Position numbers and translations under genes: made by a program. Source: Sarcophilus harrisii (Eukaryota; Chordata; Mammalia; Dasyuromorphia; Dasyuridae). From it: 64,000 bases of DNA. Within the stretch, counting starts at the first letter, position 1; the number at the start of each line of letters is the position of its first letter. The stretch lies in NCBI RefSeq assembly GCF_902635505.1, contig NC_045427.1, forward strand, positions 596,891,665 through 596,955,664. The letters are read 5' to 3'. This document shows, one piece after another, positions 33,389-43,330 of this stretch. Under the pieces are notes generated by a model. The model saw only the letters and a program-made list of their open reading frames with translations. It ran no database searches and had not been told where the DNA came from.

Positions 33389-33621
33389 GTTGTTGTTTAG
33401 CCATTTTTCTGTTGTGTCTGACTCTTTGTGACCCCACATGGTGTCTCCTTGGTAAAGATATTGGAGTGATTTATTTCTTTCTCTAATTCATTTTACCAGT
33501 AAGGAAACTGAGATAAAGAGAGTTAACTCACTTGCCCAGGATCACATAGCTTGTCAGTGACATAGCTAAGGTCAAATTTGAACTCAGATCTTCCTGGTAT
33601 CCACTGTATTATCTAGTTGCA
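33389..33621 (-). repeat. Mar1/WSINE-type CORE-SINE, near full length
   Basis: Begins with the tail end 'gttgttgtttagccattttt', then 'gactctttgtgaccccacat', core 'cacttgcccaggatcacata', and head words to 'atctagttgc'. It abuts the MIR exactly at the point where the MIR core should begin. No remaining MIR is seen to the right. Confidence 0.92.
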
Positions 33622-33639
33622 TAGGAGAGTTCATTAAGG

Positions 33640-34095
33640 GCTATTTAACCCCACCAGTTATTAAGTCTTTTATATAATGGGCATAGAGTTCAATATTGTG
33701 GAAATGAAAAAAAATATGAGTCTATCTCTCCTTCTAAGGAGGTGATATTCAATCAGGAGAACAACACATAGGTATTTATAAAATGCATCCAATGTAAATA
33801 CAGGGTGATTTTTTTTTGAGGGGAAACACTAATACCTGAGAGAATCAGGATTGGCTTTAGTGAGGAGATGATCCTTGATCTGCCTTTTGAAGGAAAATTC
33901 TTCCTTTTTAAGGAAAATTCCAAAAGGTGGAGGTGAGAAAGACAAACTTTCCCAGAGTCAGGGAAAAACAAGGTCAGTTTGGCTCATCTTTAGAATATGG
34001 GGGATATACATGTAATTAGTATGAAAAAGTAAATGGAGCCAGAATTATAGGAGCTAAATGTGTCAAGCAGTGAAGTTTGTATTTCTATTTTGGGG
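33640..34095 (-). repeat. L2 LINE fragment (3' end and upstream)
   Basis: Reverse L2 with 'ccttctaaggaggtgatatt', 'gaggagatgatccttgatct' and 'aatggagccagaattatagg'. It reaches further into L2 than most copies here. Confidence 0.65.
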
Positions 34096-34264
34096 GTAAA
34101 TCTGCTCCTCCATGCTTCCAAGTATTTTGTGCTCCATAATCACTCACCTCATTTCCCCTTTCAAATATCCTTTGCATATGATCTCAGCCAGCAGTTAGGG
34201 GAAAAGTAAATATGACTAAAGGAATTTACCTGAATCTAAGAATGACTGACAGATTCCTGCTCTT

Positions 34265-34322
34265 GGCCAAGCATTTATTCATTTAAGTCAGCAAGCATTT
34301 GGTGAGAACTTACTACATGCAA
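34265..34322 (-). repeat. L2 LINE 3'-end fragment, left of a nested SINE
   Basis: 'gcatttattcatttaagtca' then 'gcatttggtgagaacttact'. The L2 resumes at 34553 after the SINE. Confidence 0.75.
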
Positions 34323-34552
34323 AGGCAAGTAGAGGATAAAGCATTGGACTTGGAGTCAGAGGACTCATCTTCCTGAATTCCAATCTGACCTCAGACCCTG
34401 GTCAAGTCATTTGACCCTGTTTTTCTCAGTTTCTTCATCTGTGAAAGAGCTGAGGAATAAAGGAGCAAACTATTCCAGTATCTCTGCCAAAAAAACCTCA
34501 AAACAGAGTCACAAAGAATCAGAGACAATTGAAAGGACGCAACAAAAACACA
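34323..34552 (+). repeat. Mar1/WSINE-type CORE-SINE nested in L2
   Basis: Sense head 'aggataaagcattggacttg', core 'ggtcaagtcatttgaccctg', 'tttctcagtttcttcatctg', tail 'ccagtatctctgccaaaaaa' and an AAC-rich end. Both flanks belong to one L2 copy, so the SINE is the younger insertion. Confidence 0.92.
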
Positions 34553-34630
34553 TAAAATGTACTACTCTGAGAGCTAAAGCTACAAAAACAAAAATAAATC
34601 ATCTGTCTTCAAAAACTTATAGTCTAGGGA
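34553..34630 (-). repeat. L2 LINE fragment, right of the nested SINE
   Basis: 'gagagctaaagctacaaaaa' and 'cttcaaaaacttatagtcta' continue the L2 interrupted at 34322. Confidence 0.7.
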
Positions 34631-34844
34631 TTTCTCCTTTGGTCTGTATCTGCTTTAAAAAAAAAAAAAGTCTACATACAGATTCACTGGTTAAAAGAAT
34701 TCCCCCACGAATCTCCTGTACAGGGGAAGATCTACATTGTATAGTGTTAGAGAGATGCCTGGGGCACTGAGAATGTAAGCATCTGCTTGGGGTCACAGAG
34801 TTAGGATGTACTAAGAAGCCAGATTCTGGAGGACAGGGACTATC

Positions 34845-34903
34845 TTGCTGCTGCTACTGCTACTGCTTCTGCTGCTCCCTCTCCTCCTCTTTCTTTTTCT
34901 TCT

Positions 34904-34967
<64 letters not shown>

Positions 34968-35296
34968 TCCTTCCTTCCTTCCTTCTTTCTTTCTTTCTTT
35001 CCTTCTTTCTTTCTTTCTTTCCTTCTTCTTGTTCTTTCTTTTTTCTTTCCTTCTTCTTCTTCTTTCTCTTCTTATTTTTTCCTCTTCCTTTTTTTCTTCT
35101 TCTTTTTCTTCTTCTCATACTGCTTCCCTTCTCTCTCCTCCCTCTCTCCTCTCCTATCTTCTCCCTCTCTTTCTTTTTTCTCTCTCCTCTCTTTTTTTCT
35201 CTCTCCTCTATTCCCCCTTTTCATCATCATCATTATCATTATCTTCTCTTTCTCCTTCTCTTCTTCTTCCTCCTCTTCTCTATTCTCCCTCTTTCA
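34845..35296 (+). repeat. Long (CTTT)n/CT-rich pyrimidine tract
   Basis: Starts with (CTG)n-like words, becomes nearly pure (TTTC)n at about 34900-35035, then degenerates into CTT, CTCT and TCA units. About 450 bases with hardly a purine on this strand. The overlapping 151- and 106-codon frames (Leu/Phe/Ser runs), and the Lys/Arg/Glu frame on the other strand, are artefacts. Confidence 0.97.
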
Positions 35297-35584
35297 TTAA
35301 AAAAGCAAGATTCCTAGCACTTAGTAGAGTGATGGAAGATAGTAAATAAATGCTTTTTTTATTATTCATTCCAAAATGAAATGAGCGCTTTCTCTATTAC
35401 ATCAGCAATATCAAACACATAGTCCCCAGACCATTCCTGAGTAGTGCTCAAATCAAACTAAAATGTAATTGGGAAATATGGAAGAAAATAAATAAGAATA
35501 CAATGTAATATAGATAATGTTCATCTTGGATTATCTAAGTTAATATGCAGCCAACAGGGATCCTAATATATGATTTAAGGTCCT

Positions 35585-35775
35585 TCCCATCTCATTTCTA
35601 TTGCAGTGTAATGCTCTCTCCTGTCTCAGTGCCTTTGAACTGGCTCTCACCTATGCCTGGAATGCACTGCCCCAAGTTTACCTCTGCCTTTAAAAATCCC
35701 TTATTTCCTTCAAAATTCTCAGCAAGCTGTCTCACACCATAATGAGCACTTTGGTCCCTGTGAGTCCTTACTCTG
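35585..35775 (+). repeat. L2 LINE fragment (sense, upstream of the 3' end)
   Basis: 'tgtctcagtgcctttgaact', 'atgcctggaatgcactgccc' and 'ttccttcaaaattctcagca' are the conserved sense L2 block that lies ahead of the terminal region. Similar to 37200-37330. Confidence 0.88.
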
Positions 35776-35923
35776 AAATAGTTAGGGATGTGATAGAGGG
35801 AATTTTGCATCTGGCATGAGGTTAGATTGAATTACCAATAAAAGTCCTTGCACAAGCCTTCTGGTCCCCATCAGCTCTGCTTCTTTAACTGTCTCCTTTT
35901 CTATTAGCATCACCTGTTTGTAA

Positions 35924-36152
35924 TAATAGCTAGCACTTATATAACACTTTTAGGTTTGCAAAGCACTTTATGTAAGTTATCTAATTTGATCTTCATAAGA
36001 ACCCCTTTGATGTAAGGACTATTATTATTCTCATTCTGCAATAGGGGAAGCAAAAAGTAACATGCTCAGGATAATTCAGCTAAGGAGTTAGGATTTGAAC
36101 TCAGATCTTTTTCACTCCAAGCCTTTGAAGTTTGTCCATTAGACCTTACAAC
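35924..36152 (-). repeat. MIR-family SINE (marsupial MIR3-like)
   Basis: Tail 'aataatagctagcacttata', 'tttgcaaagcactttatgta', 'aatttgatcttcataagaac', then a degenerate core and head to 'ccattagacctta'. Confidence 0.88.
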
Positions 36153-36800
36153 TAGGTGAAATAGTAGCCTTTTATTTCCTACTCTTCCACACCTAATACA
36201 AAAAGTTGGCTTTAAAAGTCTAAATGGAATATCTAGTTTCGTTCCTATTCTTTTGTCATTTTTTATTGTTTATATTGTTCAATTCTATTGTTTTATTTAA
36301 TTATATCGTTTAAATTGTTTATTGATTTGAATAAGCCACCTTTTTCACTGTCCAAGGCTACATGCTTGTCAGCCCCTTCCAGCAAACCACCTCTCAGCTG
36401 TCATCCAATTTTTACATCTGAGCCTTAGTCAGATCATCCAAAGTAGACTCACAGCAGGACATTTGTCCTATAGAGGTTTTGTTTTCCCTGTGCCCTAAGA
36501 CCATCCTCTGTGGTTTCAAGAAAAGCCATGTTAGGATGCTGATCAGGCATCCACAAGGGCACATTTGGGGATCCTAGAAAGCCTGCTCTTTACACCAACA
36601 ACAAAAATATGAGGGCACAAATTAATTGTCATTTTTTTCCCTCTTCAAATGAGAAATTTAGCAGAATTTAAACTCTCTTGGATCCTTTCCATCTTCTCTT
36701 TCCTATTATCTACAGTGGGAATACAGATAAGTTAAGTATGACAATGTTGACCTGGGAAAGGCACCATATTTACCTAAGGCAACTGGTTCCTCTATTTATT
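36153..36800. other. Unassigned sequence
   Basis: About 650 bases with no recognised feature. Confidence 0.4.
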
Positions 36801-36803
36801 CCC

Positions 36804-36805
<2 letters not shown>

Positions 36806-36856
<51 letters not shown>

Positions 36857-36903
36857 TTGTATATTTATATAATAGAATATATAAATATATATATATATAT
36901 ATT
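36806..36903. repeat. (AT)n microsatellite, two runs
   Basis: AT runs at about 36806-36852 and 36883-36902, separated by a short AT-rich gap. Confidence 0.95.
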
Positions 36904-37159
36904 TATATTATTTTTATTTTTTTCTATATATAGTTTTCTGATATGGAGAGTGGTAAAGTCAGATAGGGAATATGGGTTTGATATTCTTCCTTTTTTATAT
37001 TTCGTTTTTATAATAATGACTGGAACACACAGTTACACAGAGAGTAGACCAATAACAGTAGGTATATCTCATTCATAGAAGGAAATGCAACCAAAACAAG
37101 GTAGAAAGATGGACTTCATCACTGTTAGGATCCTTTAACCTCTAGCTTAAATGAATATA

Positions 37160-37545
37160 TTTCTCCCCTCCCTGAACTTCATGTTCCACTTAAAATGTTC
37201 TTCACACATGCAATTCTCTCTCCAGTCTCAATGTCTTTGAACTGGCTATCACCCATGATTGGAAGGCATTACCCCTATCTCACTTCTGCCTCTAGAATCC
37301 CTTATTTCCTTCAAAATTCTGCTCAAAAGACCCATGTGAAATCTTTGTCATCTCTGGCCCTTACCCTATACCCTATAAATTTTCCTTGTATTTTGTTGAT
37401 AGCTATTTTTTATCTATTTATAGATAATGTAGGTTTCCTCTCTGGACATAAAATAAGCTACTTGAGGGTTTGTCTTTGTATCCCAATATCTGATACATGT
37501 GGACACAGAGTAGATGTTTGGTGATTGAGTACTTCAAATATTTGT
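37160..37545 (+). repeat. L2 LINE 3' region, sense, long copy
   Basis: Ordered L2 landmarks: 'agtctcaatgtctttgaact', 'ttccttcaaaattctgctca', the Leu-rich AT part, 'gataatgtaggtttcctctc', 'ttgtctttgtatcccaatat' and 'gtagatgtttggtgattgag'. The 109-codon frame at 37195-37524 is a by-product. Confidence 0.88.
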
Positions 37546-38190
37546 TTGATCTTTAAGATAGAGATTTGGATAAAGGAAATATCATCCATTGGCCATGTCT
37601 TTTCATCATATCACCTCCCCTGGGTGTGAGCCTGTTGACTCTCAAACCATAACACATAACCAGAAGCACAAATAGGATCAACACAAGACCCCTAATACCA
37701 ACCCCCTCCCCTAAAAAGAAACAATATAAGGTATGAACACATATGTATAGAACACAAATGATGGCTGCCTTTGTACTCTCCAAACTCTCCTGCAAACCTC
37801 TCCTGGCTCCCTTCTGTCTCCATCTTCACAGCCAAAGCCTCAGAATATAAAGAACAGCTTTGTGCAAAATATACCAGCAATGTTCATTCTATCTGCTCCC
37901 CTTAAGTTCCCCACAGCCTGTCATTGAAGTGCTGAAACAATTAGTGACTTTCCCTCAGCCGTTCCCAATAGCCCTAGTCCAGTGAGAACCTCTCTGGGCA
38001 GTGTCCAGCATATTTGTAGGCACAGCACTGCCTATGTTCTCCGTTCTCTGCTGCCTCCACCCCATGCTGGGTTTCGTTCTCACCTGCATCCTGTCAGTCC
38101 CCTGTGATGAAAGAGGCTGGGGGCTTCCCAAAGAGCAAGCTCCTTAGTGTTTGCCTTAGCTGACTTTCCACTGTCGTTAACTTCATCAGG
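37546..38190. other. Unassigned, less AT-rich block
   Basis: About 650 bases, richer in C/G than the surroundings (notably 37900-38150), leading into a G-rich tract. No exon, CpG island or promoter can be supported. Confidence 0.45.
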
Positions 38191-38193
38191 GAA

Positions 38194-38219
38194 GGGGGTG
38201 GGGGGGTAGGGGGGGTAGG
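38194..38219 (+). repeat. G-quadruplex-type motif
   Basis: G runs of 5, 7, 7 and 2 separated by T, TA and TA. This meets the four-tract rule with loops of one or two bases. On the plus strand. Confidence 0.85.
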
Positions 38220-38394
38220 TCCTTCTTCCAACAGCTTAAGAATTGTAGACGTTCTCCTTTTTTTCTCTTTAGTCTATTTCTTACACATCAAATTAATAGG
38301 AGATTGCATATTCAGTCAATCATCTGGCATGTGTTTTTTTTCTTAATTATAGAAATGTGAGTAAGAAATCTCAGGTTACAAGTAAAACATCGTG

Positions 38395-38580
38395 CAAATA
38401 ACCCATGTATAACTAAGTATCTTTGCATTCTAACAGTGTTTCACAATAATTTCATGAGGTAGGGTAGTTATTATCCCCACTTTACATATGAGAAAATGGG
38501 GCTTAAAAAGTAAACTGACTTTCCCAAGTTCACATTAGCAATAAATGTCAAGGACAGCAATCAGACCCAAAGTATTTGTA
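38395..38580 (-). repeat. MIR SINE
   Basis: 'gtttcacaataatttcatga', 'tattatccccactttacata' and 'gactttcccaagttcacatt' give tail, core and part of the head. Confidence 0.85.
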
Positions 38581-38699
38581 TAAATGTTTTGTGGTGTTCA
38601 GAACTTATCCATGGACATTCTCTCATGTGGGTATTTGAACTTTAAACAAACAAGTAAATTACAGATGCAGGCTCTTGGAAGCAGCAAGCTTCAGTAGGA

Positions 38700-38840
38700 A
38701 CAGGGAGCCGAGTTGAGTCATGACATCTGGATCTTGGTCCCAGCCACGTGCGCCTTTGGGAATAATCTCTTTATCTCTGTTTTGCTGTAATGAGATGGAT
38801 GGACTACCACATGTGACCGCCACTGGTAACCACCACAAAT
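38700..38840 (+). repeat. MIR-type SINE with CR1/L3-like tail
   Basis: Head 'tgacatctggatcttggtcc', core 'tctctttatctctgttttgc' and a tail 'gagatggatggactaccaca'. Diverged. Confidence 0.5.
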
Positions 38841-38884
38841 TTGTTGACTATGAAGACATTTCATGGGATGATGGGATGCCAGGT

Positions 38885-39095
38885 GTGGTTGTCTGGACTG
38901 CTAGGGGTGGAATCAAAAGGACCTGGGCTCTTACTTAGGACTCTTACTAGCTGCACAGCAAGTGCCTTAACCCTTAGGAGTTGGTTTCCTCCTTCCCCAA
39001 TATGGGAATAAAATAATGACATCCACTTCAGAAGGCTTTTGCAAGGATTAAATGAGATGATTGATGGATGTCAAATGCTTTCCAGACTATGTTTG
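38885..39095 (+). repeat. MIR-family SINE
   Basis: Head 'cagtgccttaacccttagga'-like words, core 'tcctccttccccaatatggg', then 'attaaatgagatgattgatg' and the tail to about 39092. Confidence 0.75.
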
Positions 39096-39140
39096 TGTAT
39101 GTATGTGTGTATTACACATGTTAATATATATAATATATAA

Positions 39141-39263
39141 TACTGGGTTTCCCAAAAGTCTTGGTGCATTGTTAAGCTTAACAAGTTTAAACAAGTTTTA
39201 ACAGCAGGTTACTTATAAGCTTTAATAGCTTAGAAACTGCACTGAAACTTTTGGAACCCCTTA
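39141..39263. mobile_element. Mariner-type MITE
   Basis: Left end 'ctgggtttcccaaaagtctt' and right end (at 39241-39261 'actgaaacttttggaacccc') are inverted copies of each other, flanked by TA at 39141-39142 and 39262-39263. About 120 bases long, with no coding capacity. The ends are of the Tc1/mariner type. Confidence 0.8.
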
Positions 39264-39345
39264 GAATATACTTTGAGGTGTGCTGAGCAATTAACATTCA
39301 TGGTCTCTTTTGGTCTTCATAAAAAACCATATGAGGTAACTATTG
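39264..39345 (-). repeat. MIR fragment between the two mariner pieces
   Basis: 'tgctgagcaattaacattca', 'ttggtcttcataaaaaacca' and 'tatgaggtaactattgtt' match a reverse MIR tail. Confidence 0.55.
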
Positions 39346-39387
39346 TTAAAACTTAAAACTGCACTAAGACTTTTAGGACACTGGGTA
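39346..39387. mobile_element. Second, partial copy of the mariner MITE (right end)
   Basis: 'aaaactgcactaagactttt' and 'aggacactgggta' repeat the right end of the MITE, with a TA at 39386-39387. No matching left end is present next to it. Confidence 0.7.
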
Positions 39388-39600
39388 TATGTCTATATGT
39401 GTGTGTGTTTGCATATGTGCATATATATGTCATATATAGTATATATATTTATATGCTATATACCTGTATATATAATAGGTACATATGTACATGTTAGATG
39501 CAAATGCATAGATTTCTATCCAACCTATATACATGAATGCATATCTAATATACATACACAAAGTGTCCTAAAATATATACATACATACATATATTAAAAA
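39388..39600. repeat. TATG/TATA-rich microsatellite
   Basis: Degenerate ATATGT and ACATAC units. The 84-codon frame in it is compositional. Confidence 0.85.
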
Positions 39601-39664
39601 TCTATTTTTTTCATTATTGGTATTATTAGTATTGTTGTTGCTATAACCATTGTAGTATCCATAA

Positions 39665-40385
39665 ATCTATCAGTCAATCCATTAGTATTTATTAAGATGT
39701 CCTATGTGCCAAGAAATATATTTTATATTTATAGAAATATAAGTTTAGTATAAAAACTCCAAGACACAAAGCAAAAATGAAATCAATCCTGCTTTCAAGG
39801 AACTTATAAGATGGAGGAGGAGAGGAACATGTACGTGTGTGTATGAATATATGTGTGTATTTATATGATATATACGAAATTGAATACATAATATAATTAG
39901 GTCTCATTTAATGAGAAAAATGACTTCCCTGATATGGTCACATGTGTTTGAGTTCACATTATTTAAAGTTATAATAATGTAAAATATGGTCACTGATTCT
40001 ACCCCAATGGAAATATGCAGCACAATTCAAATAGTGGGGTCCCCATGAAGGAATTCATTATTCACCCTAACTAGTCCTCCATTGTAGGTTAGGGACAGAA
40101 AGCACTAGCATCTAGGGGAATTAGGAAAGGTTTTATGTAGAAGAGGAAGCTTAAGCTGATAATTGAAGGAAACCTGGAATTTTCATAGGCAGAAGAAAAA
40201 AAAACCTTCCAGAAAAGGGATCCAGCCAGCAGAAAGGCTGGGATGGGAGATGGGAGATAGAATATTTCATATGAAACAAAACAAACAGACCAATCTAACA
40301 GGACTTTAGAGATTCATGGAAGTGAATAATACATAAGTAGAGTAGAAAACTAGGAAGAACTTGAGTATTAAGGAGCTTTAAAACA
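39665..40385 (-). repeat. L2 LINE, long reverse fragment
   Basis: Starts with the terminal block 'ccattagtatttattaagat', continues through 'aaatcaatcctgctttcaag', 'gaacttataagatgga', and the inner blocks 'cactagcatctaggggaatt', 'gatccagccagcagaaaggc' and 'gaagaacttgagtattaagg'. One of the longer L2 copies in the window. Confidence 0.72.
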
Positions 40386-40387
40386 AG

Positions 40388-40560
40388 GCAGTCCTTGGAC
40401 CTTAGGGATCATCTAATTGAATTCTTGTTTTGACAGATGAGGAAACTGAGGTCCAGGGAAGCTGACTCATCAAATTCCCACAGGACATGACTGAACCAAA
40501 TCCCAAACACAGATCCTCTTTCTCCCATTCCAGCACTCTTTACACTGTGCCATGTTTCAC
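40388..40560 (-). repeat. MIR-type SINE
   Basis: 'accttagggatcatctaatt', core 'gacagatgaggaaactgagg', and head 'cactctttacactgtgccat'. Confidence 0.85.
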
Positions 40561-40924
40561 ACAATGTATGAAAAGTAGAAATACATGTAAGATAGAAAAT
40601 GCCTCCCACACGATGGAAATCATCTTTAGCATCTCAAGATGATATCAACGCTGCATCCCAGACCTGCCCCTACTTCCAGATGTCAGAGCAGTTGGCAGGT
40701 TGTATTCACCATCACTCCCCAGTGCAAAGGAACCCCAGGGAGGAATCTATCAAAACATACCAGTTCAAAGAAAATACAAACATATTTATGTTTATAGGAA
40801 TCGGGAGAAGAAAACTATCATAAGGCACGCAACTACTCAGGCAGCTGGTATGTTCCCTCGGCTCCTGAGGGTATGTAAGAGAGGGGAGGTTCTTTTGAGT
40901 CAAGAATCCAATCAGCACAGCTTA
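40561..40924. other. Unassigned sequence
   Basis: About 360 bases with two overlapping frames of 74-91 codons that show no domain. Not called as a gene. Confidence 0.4.
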
Positions 40925-41086
40925 TTTAAAATAATTGACAACATGTTAGCCCATCTAAATACCTTTACCTGGTGAGAATACCTCCAGTGAGACAATCCAT
41001 CAATCAGCGTTGTAAATTAGGTTTCAACCAGGAGGTTTGCGTGGGTAACAATGCTAGACTTGAAATCAGGAAAACCTGGGTCTAAA
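40925..41086 (+). repeat. Local direct duplication, copy A
   Basis: Aligns without gaps for most of its length to 41962-42122 at a constant offset of 1,037 bases. I count about 17 substitutions and one indel in about 161 positions, near 89% identity. The right part is a MIR head; the left 115 or so bases are not a known repeat. Confidence 0.9.
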
Positions 41087-41285
41087 CCTTTATCTCAAAC
41101 ATTTTGGGGCAAGTCATTTAATTCCCTCAACCTCAGTTTCATCATCTGTAAAATGGGAATAATTATAACACTTTCCTCTAAGGGTTGATGTGAAGATTAA
41201 ATAATGTATGCAGTGCTTTGCAAATCTTAAGGTTCTATGTAAATGCTAGCTATTGGTTATTATTAGTATTAAGACTTAAGCAATC
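41041..41285 (+). repeat. MIR-family SINE (marsupial MIR3-like), full length
   Basis: Head 'acttgaaatcaggaaaacct', core 'cctcagtttcatcatctgta', 'gggttgatgtgaagattaaa' and tail 'gcagtgctttgcaaatctta'. Its head lies inside duplication copy A. Confidence 0.9.
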
Positions 41286-41744
41286 CTATTGAATCAATCA
41301 ATCAATTAAAAACTCTAGGCTATGTATGAAAGTCCTCAAAAAACACTGGATGAAATAAAGTGATGATGCATAGAAATCATATTTAGAGTGACTGAGTCTT
41401 GGTCATTTAATTCTTTTATAAGATGGCAAGCCAATTTGGAATCTTTATTTGAGTGTCTGACAGGAGAAAAGAAAGGAAGCTATTCCAGCCAGTCCTTTAA
41501 AAAAGAATCACCTTGGGGGAGGGTCAGAGAAAGAGCTTTGAGTTTGACCTCAGCTTCAGTCTAAAATTCAGTCTCCTCTCTCTTTATCTCATAAACAAAG
41601 AATTTTCTGAATTTCAGGAAGAGGTGAAATTGGATTTTTCAAATTAAATAAGCTAAGAAAAGGTGGTTCGGGAATCTAGAAGGTACACAGCAAAATGGGC
41701 TAAAGGGAACTTCTTGAATTATCCTAGAACTGCAAAAAAGGTTT
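41286..41744. other. Unassigned sequence
   Basis: No recognised feature beyond a short ATCA repeat near 41296. Confidence 0.4.
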
Positions 41745-41832
41745 TATCAAATGAGATAACATGAATAATACCTTGTAACTCTTAAAATGCTACATGAATA
41801 CTAGTTAAATAACATTATTATTCTAACAATCA
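41745..41832 (+). repeat. MIR3-like tail fragment
   Basis: 'caaatgagataacatgaata', 'gtaactcttaaaatgctaca' and 'tgaatactagttaaata'. Confidence 0.65.
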
Positions 41833-41961
41833 AAAGCTGTGAGTTACCTCTTTGTTATTTAAGTTTTCACTCACTATGCTCTGGACTTCATATACATGGT
41901 AAGAGAGTATGTATCATAGGCTTTTGGAAAACTATTGTATTAACTTCACTTACCAGGGGCA

Positions 41962-42122
41962 TTTAAAATAACTGACAACACATTAGCCCATCTAGATACC
42001 TTGACCTGGTGAGAATAGTTCCACTGAGACAATCCATCAATCAGAGTTATAAATTAGGTTTCAACAAGGAGGTTAGAGTGGGTAACAATGCTGGACTTGA
42101 AATCAGGAAACCTAGATCTAAA
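41962..42122 (+). repeat. Local direct duplication, copy B
   Basis: Pairs with 40925-41086. After 'aggaaacctagatctaaa' the match stops, so the MIR head is present but the rest of the MIR is missing. This copy is the truncated one. Confidence 0.9.
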
Positions 42123-42339
42123 AGCTTATTAAGTCTGACTAATTGATATCAAGTAATGATCATAAAATATATTGTTGGGTGTGCATGAGCTGTAACATTA
42201 GAAAGCCATTCCCATCCCCATCCCCCTGGGACTATCTCTCAGAGAAGAGGAAGCTAGCTTGTCAATGTGAGTGTAGGTTTGGAAAAGTAAATCCAAATCA
42301 TGTACTATAGCAAAAAGACCTGTACTAATCATGACCTAT

Positions 42340-42520
42340 TACTGTTTCCACAAAATGAGGTAAGGTTGAAAGATGCAGTATGTGTTCCTTCTAGATGGAA
42401 ATTTTTAAGTAGGGGGCTGACCATTGGTCAAGAATATTATAGAGAGGATTCTTCTTCAAGGGAAGTTAGTCTGGTCATCTTCTGAGGTCTCATCCAACTC
42501 TATCTATGATGCTGTAATTT
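42340..42520 (+). repeat. MIR-type SINE with CR1/L3-like tail
   Basis: The right part 'ctggtcatcttctgaggtct' and 'catccaactctatctatgat' is a good CR1/L3-type tail. The core is poor. Confidence 0.55.
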
Positions 42521-42664
42521 CCTGACCTTGCTGGTCTCCTCAAGAAGAATATTCAAAATTTTGCAATCCCTTTACTCATAGCTCCCTCAGAGCCAGGGGA
42601 TGGACCCTGGAAAAAATGACTTCTCGCTATATTTTCCTAGAGACCACAAATCTCCAAAACCCAG

Positions 42665-42826
42665 TCAGACAATAAGCATTTATTTAGTATTTACTATGTG
42701 CTAGGCACTGTGCTAAGCACTGGAGATAAAAGAAAGGCAAAAGATAGTTCCCATTCTCAATCCTAGTCTAATGAGGAAGTCAGCATAAATACAGCTGTGT
42801 ACAAAAAAAAAAAAAAAAAAAGATTT
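42665..42826 (-). repeat. L2 LINE 3'-end fragment with A-run
   Basis: 'aataagcatttatttagtat', 'gtgctaggcactgtgctaag' and 'gtctaatgaggaagtcagca'; an A19 or so run at about 42807-42825 lies at the right edge. Confidence 0.85.
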
Positions 42827-43150
42827 GTGCACTAAATATATGTGTGTTAAATTGGAGGTTTAACAATAAAGAAAAAGTACTAGCATAAGGGGCAGGGAAG
42901 GTGCTTGTTTGTGTCTATCTGTAACAAGCAAATAGGATCTGAGACTGAGCGACAGTTACCAGAGAAGAAAGAGTAGAAAAAAAAAATAATGAGAATTGGT
43001 CACTGATTTGTCTCAGACATTCTTATCTAAGATTTTAGCTTTGAAGTTCTCATCACTACTAGTTTACTAGAAAGAAGGACTCTGTAGAAAATTAAATGAA
43101 TGTCCCATAAGTCACTCCTTTAGTAAATAAATTAGATCTCTATGTATATT
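42827..43150. other. Unassigned sequence
   Basis: No recognised feature. Confidence 0.4.
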
Positions 43151-43154
43151 GTCC

Positions 43155-43312
43155 TGGATCATAGGGAGAGTTGGAAGAGACCTTGGAGATTTTTCATCCA
43201 ACCTCCTCATATATCAATTTTTAAAGACTAAGATTCCAAGAAATTGACTAACTTGCCCTATGTACACAAGTAAAGCATGCTTTACTGATGTGTCTGACTA
43301 AAGGCAGGGAAT
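43155..43312 (-). repeat. MIR-type SINE with CR1/L3-like tail
   Basis: 'gttggaagagaccttggaga', 'catccaacctcctcatatat' and a degenerate core 'actaacttgccctatgtaca'. Confidence 0.7.
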
Positions 43313-43330
43313 AACCTGCAGTTATAGATT

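Noticed and set aside
34845-35300. Open frames of 106-151 codons on the plus strand and a Lys/Arg/Glu frame on the minus strand
   Set aside because: They are translations of the CTTT pyrimidine tract with no domain or start context.
37195-37524. 109-codon plus-strand frame, and a similar one at 35545-35742
   Set aside because: Both are read through the same sense L2 block, which explains their likeness to each other.
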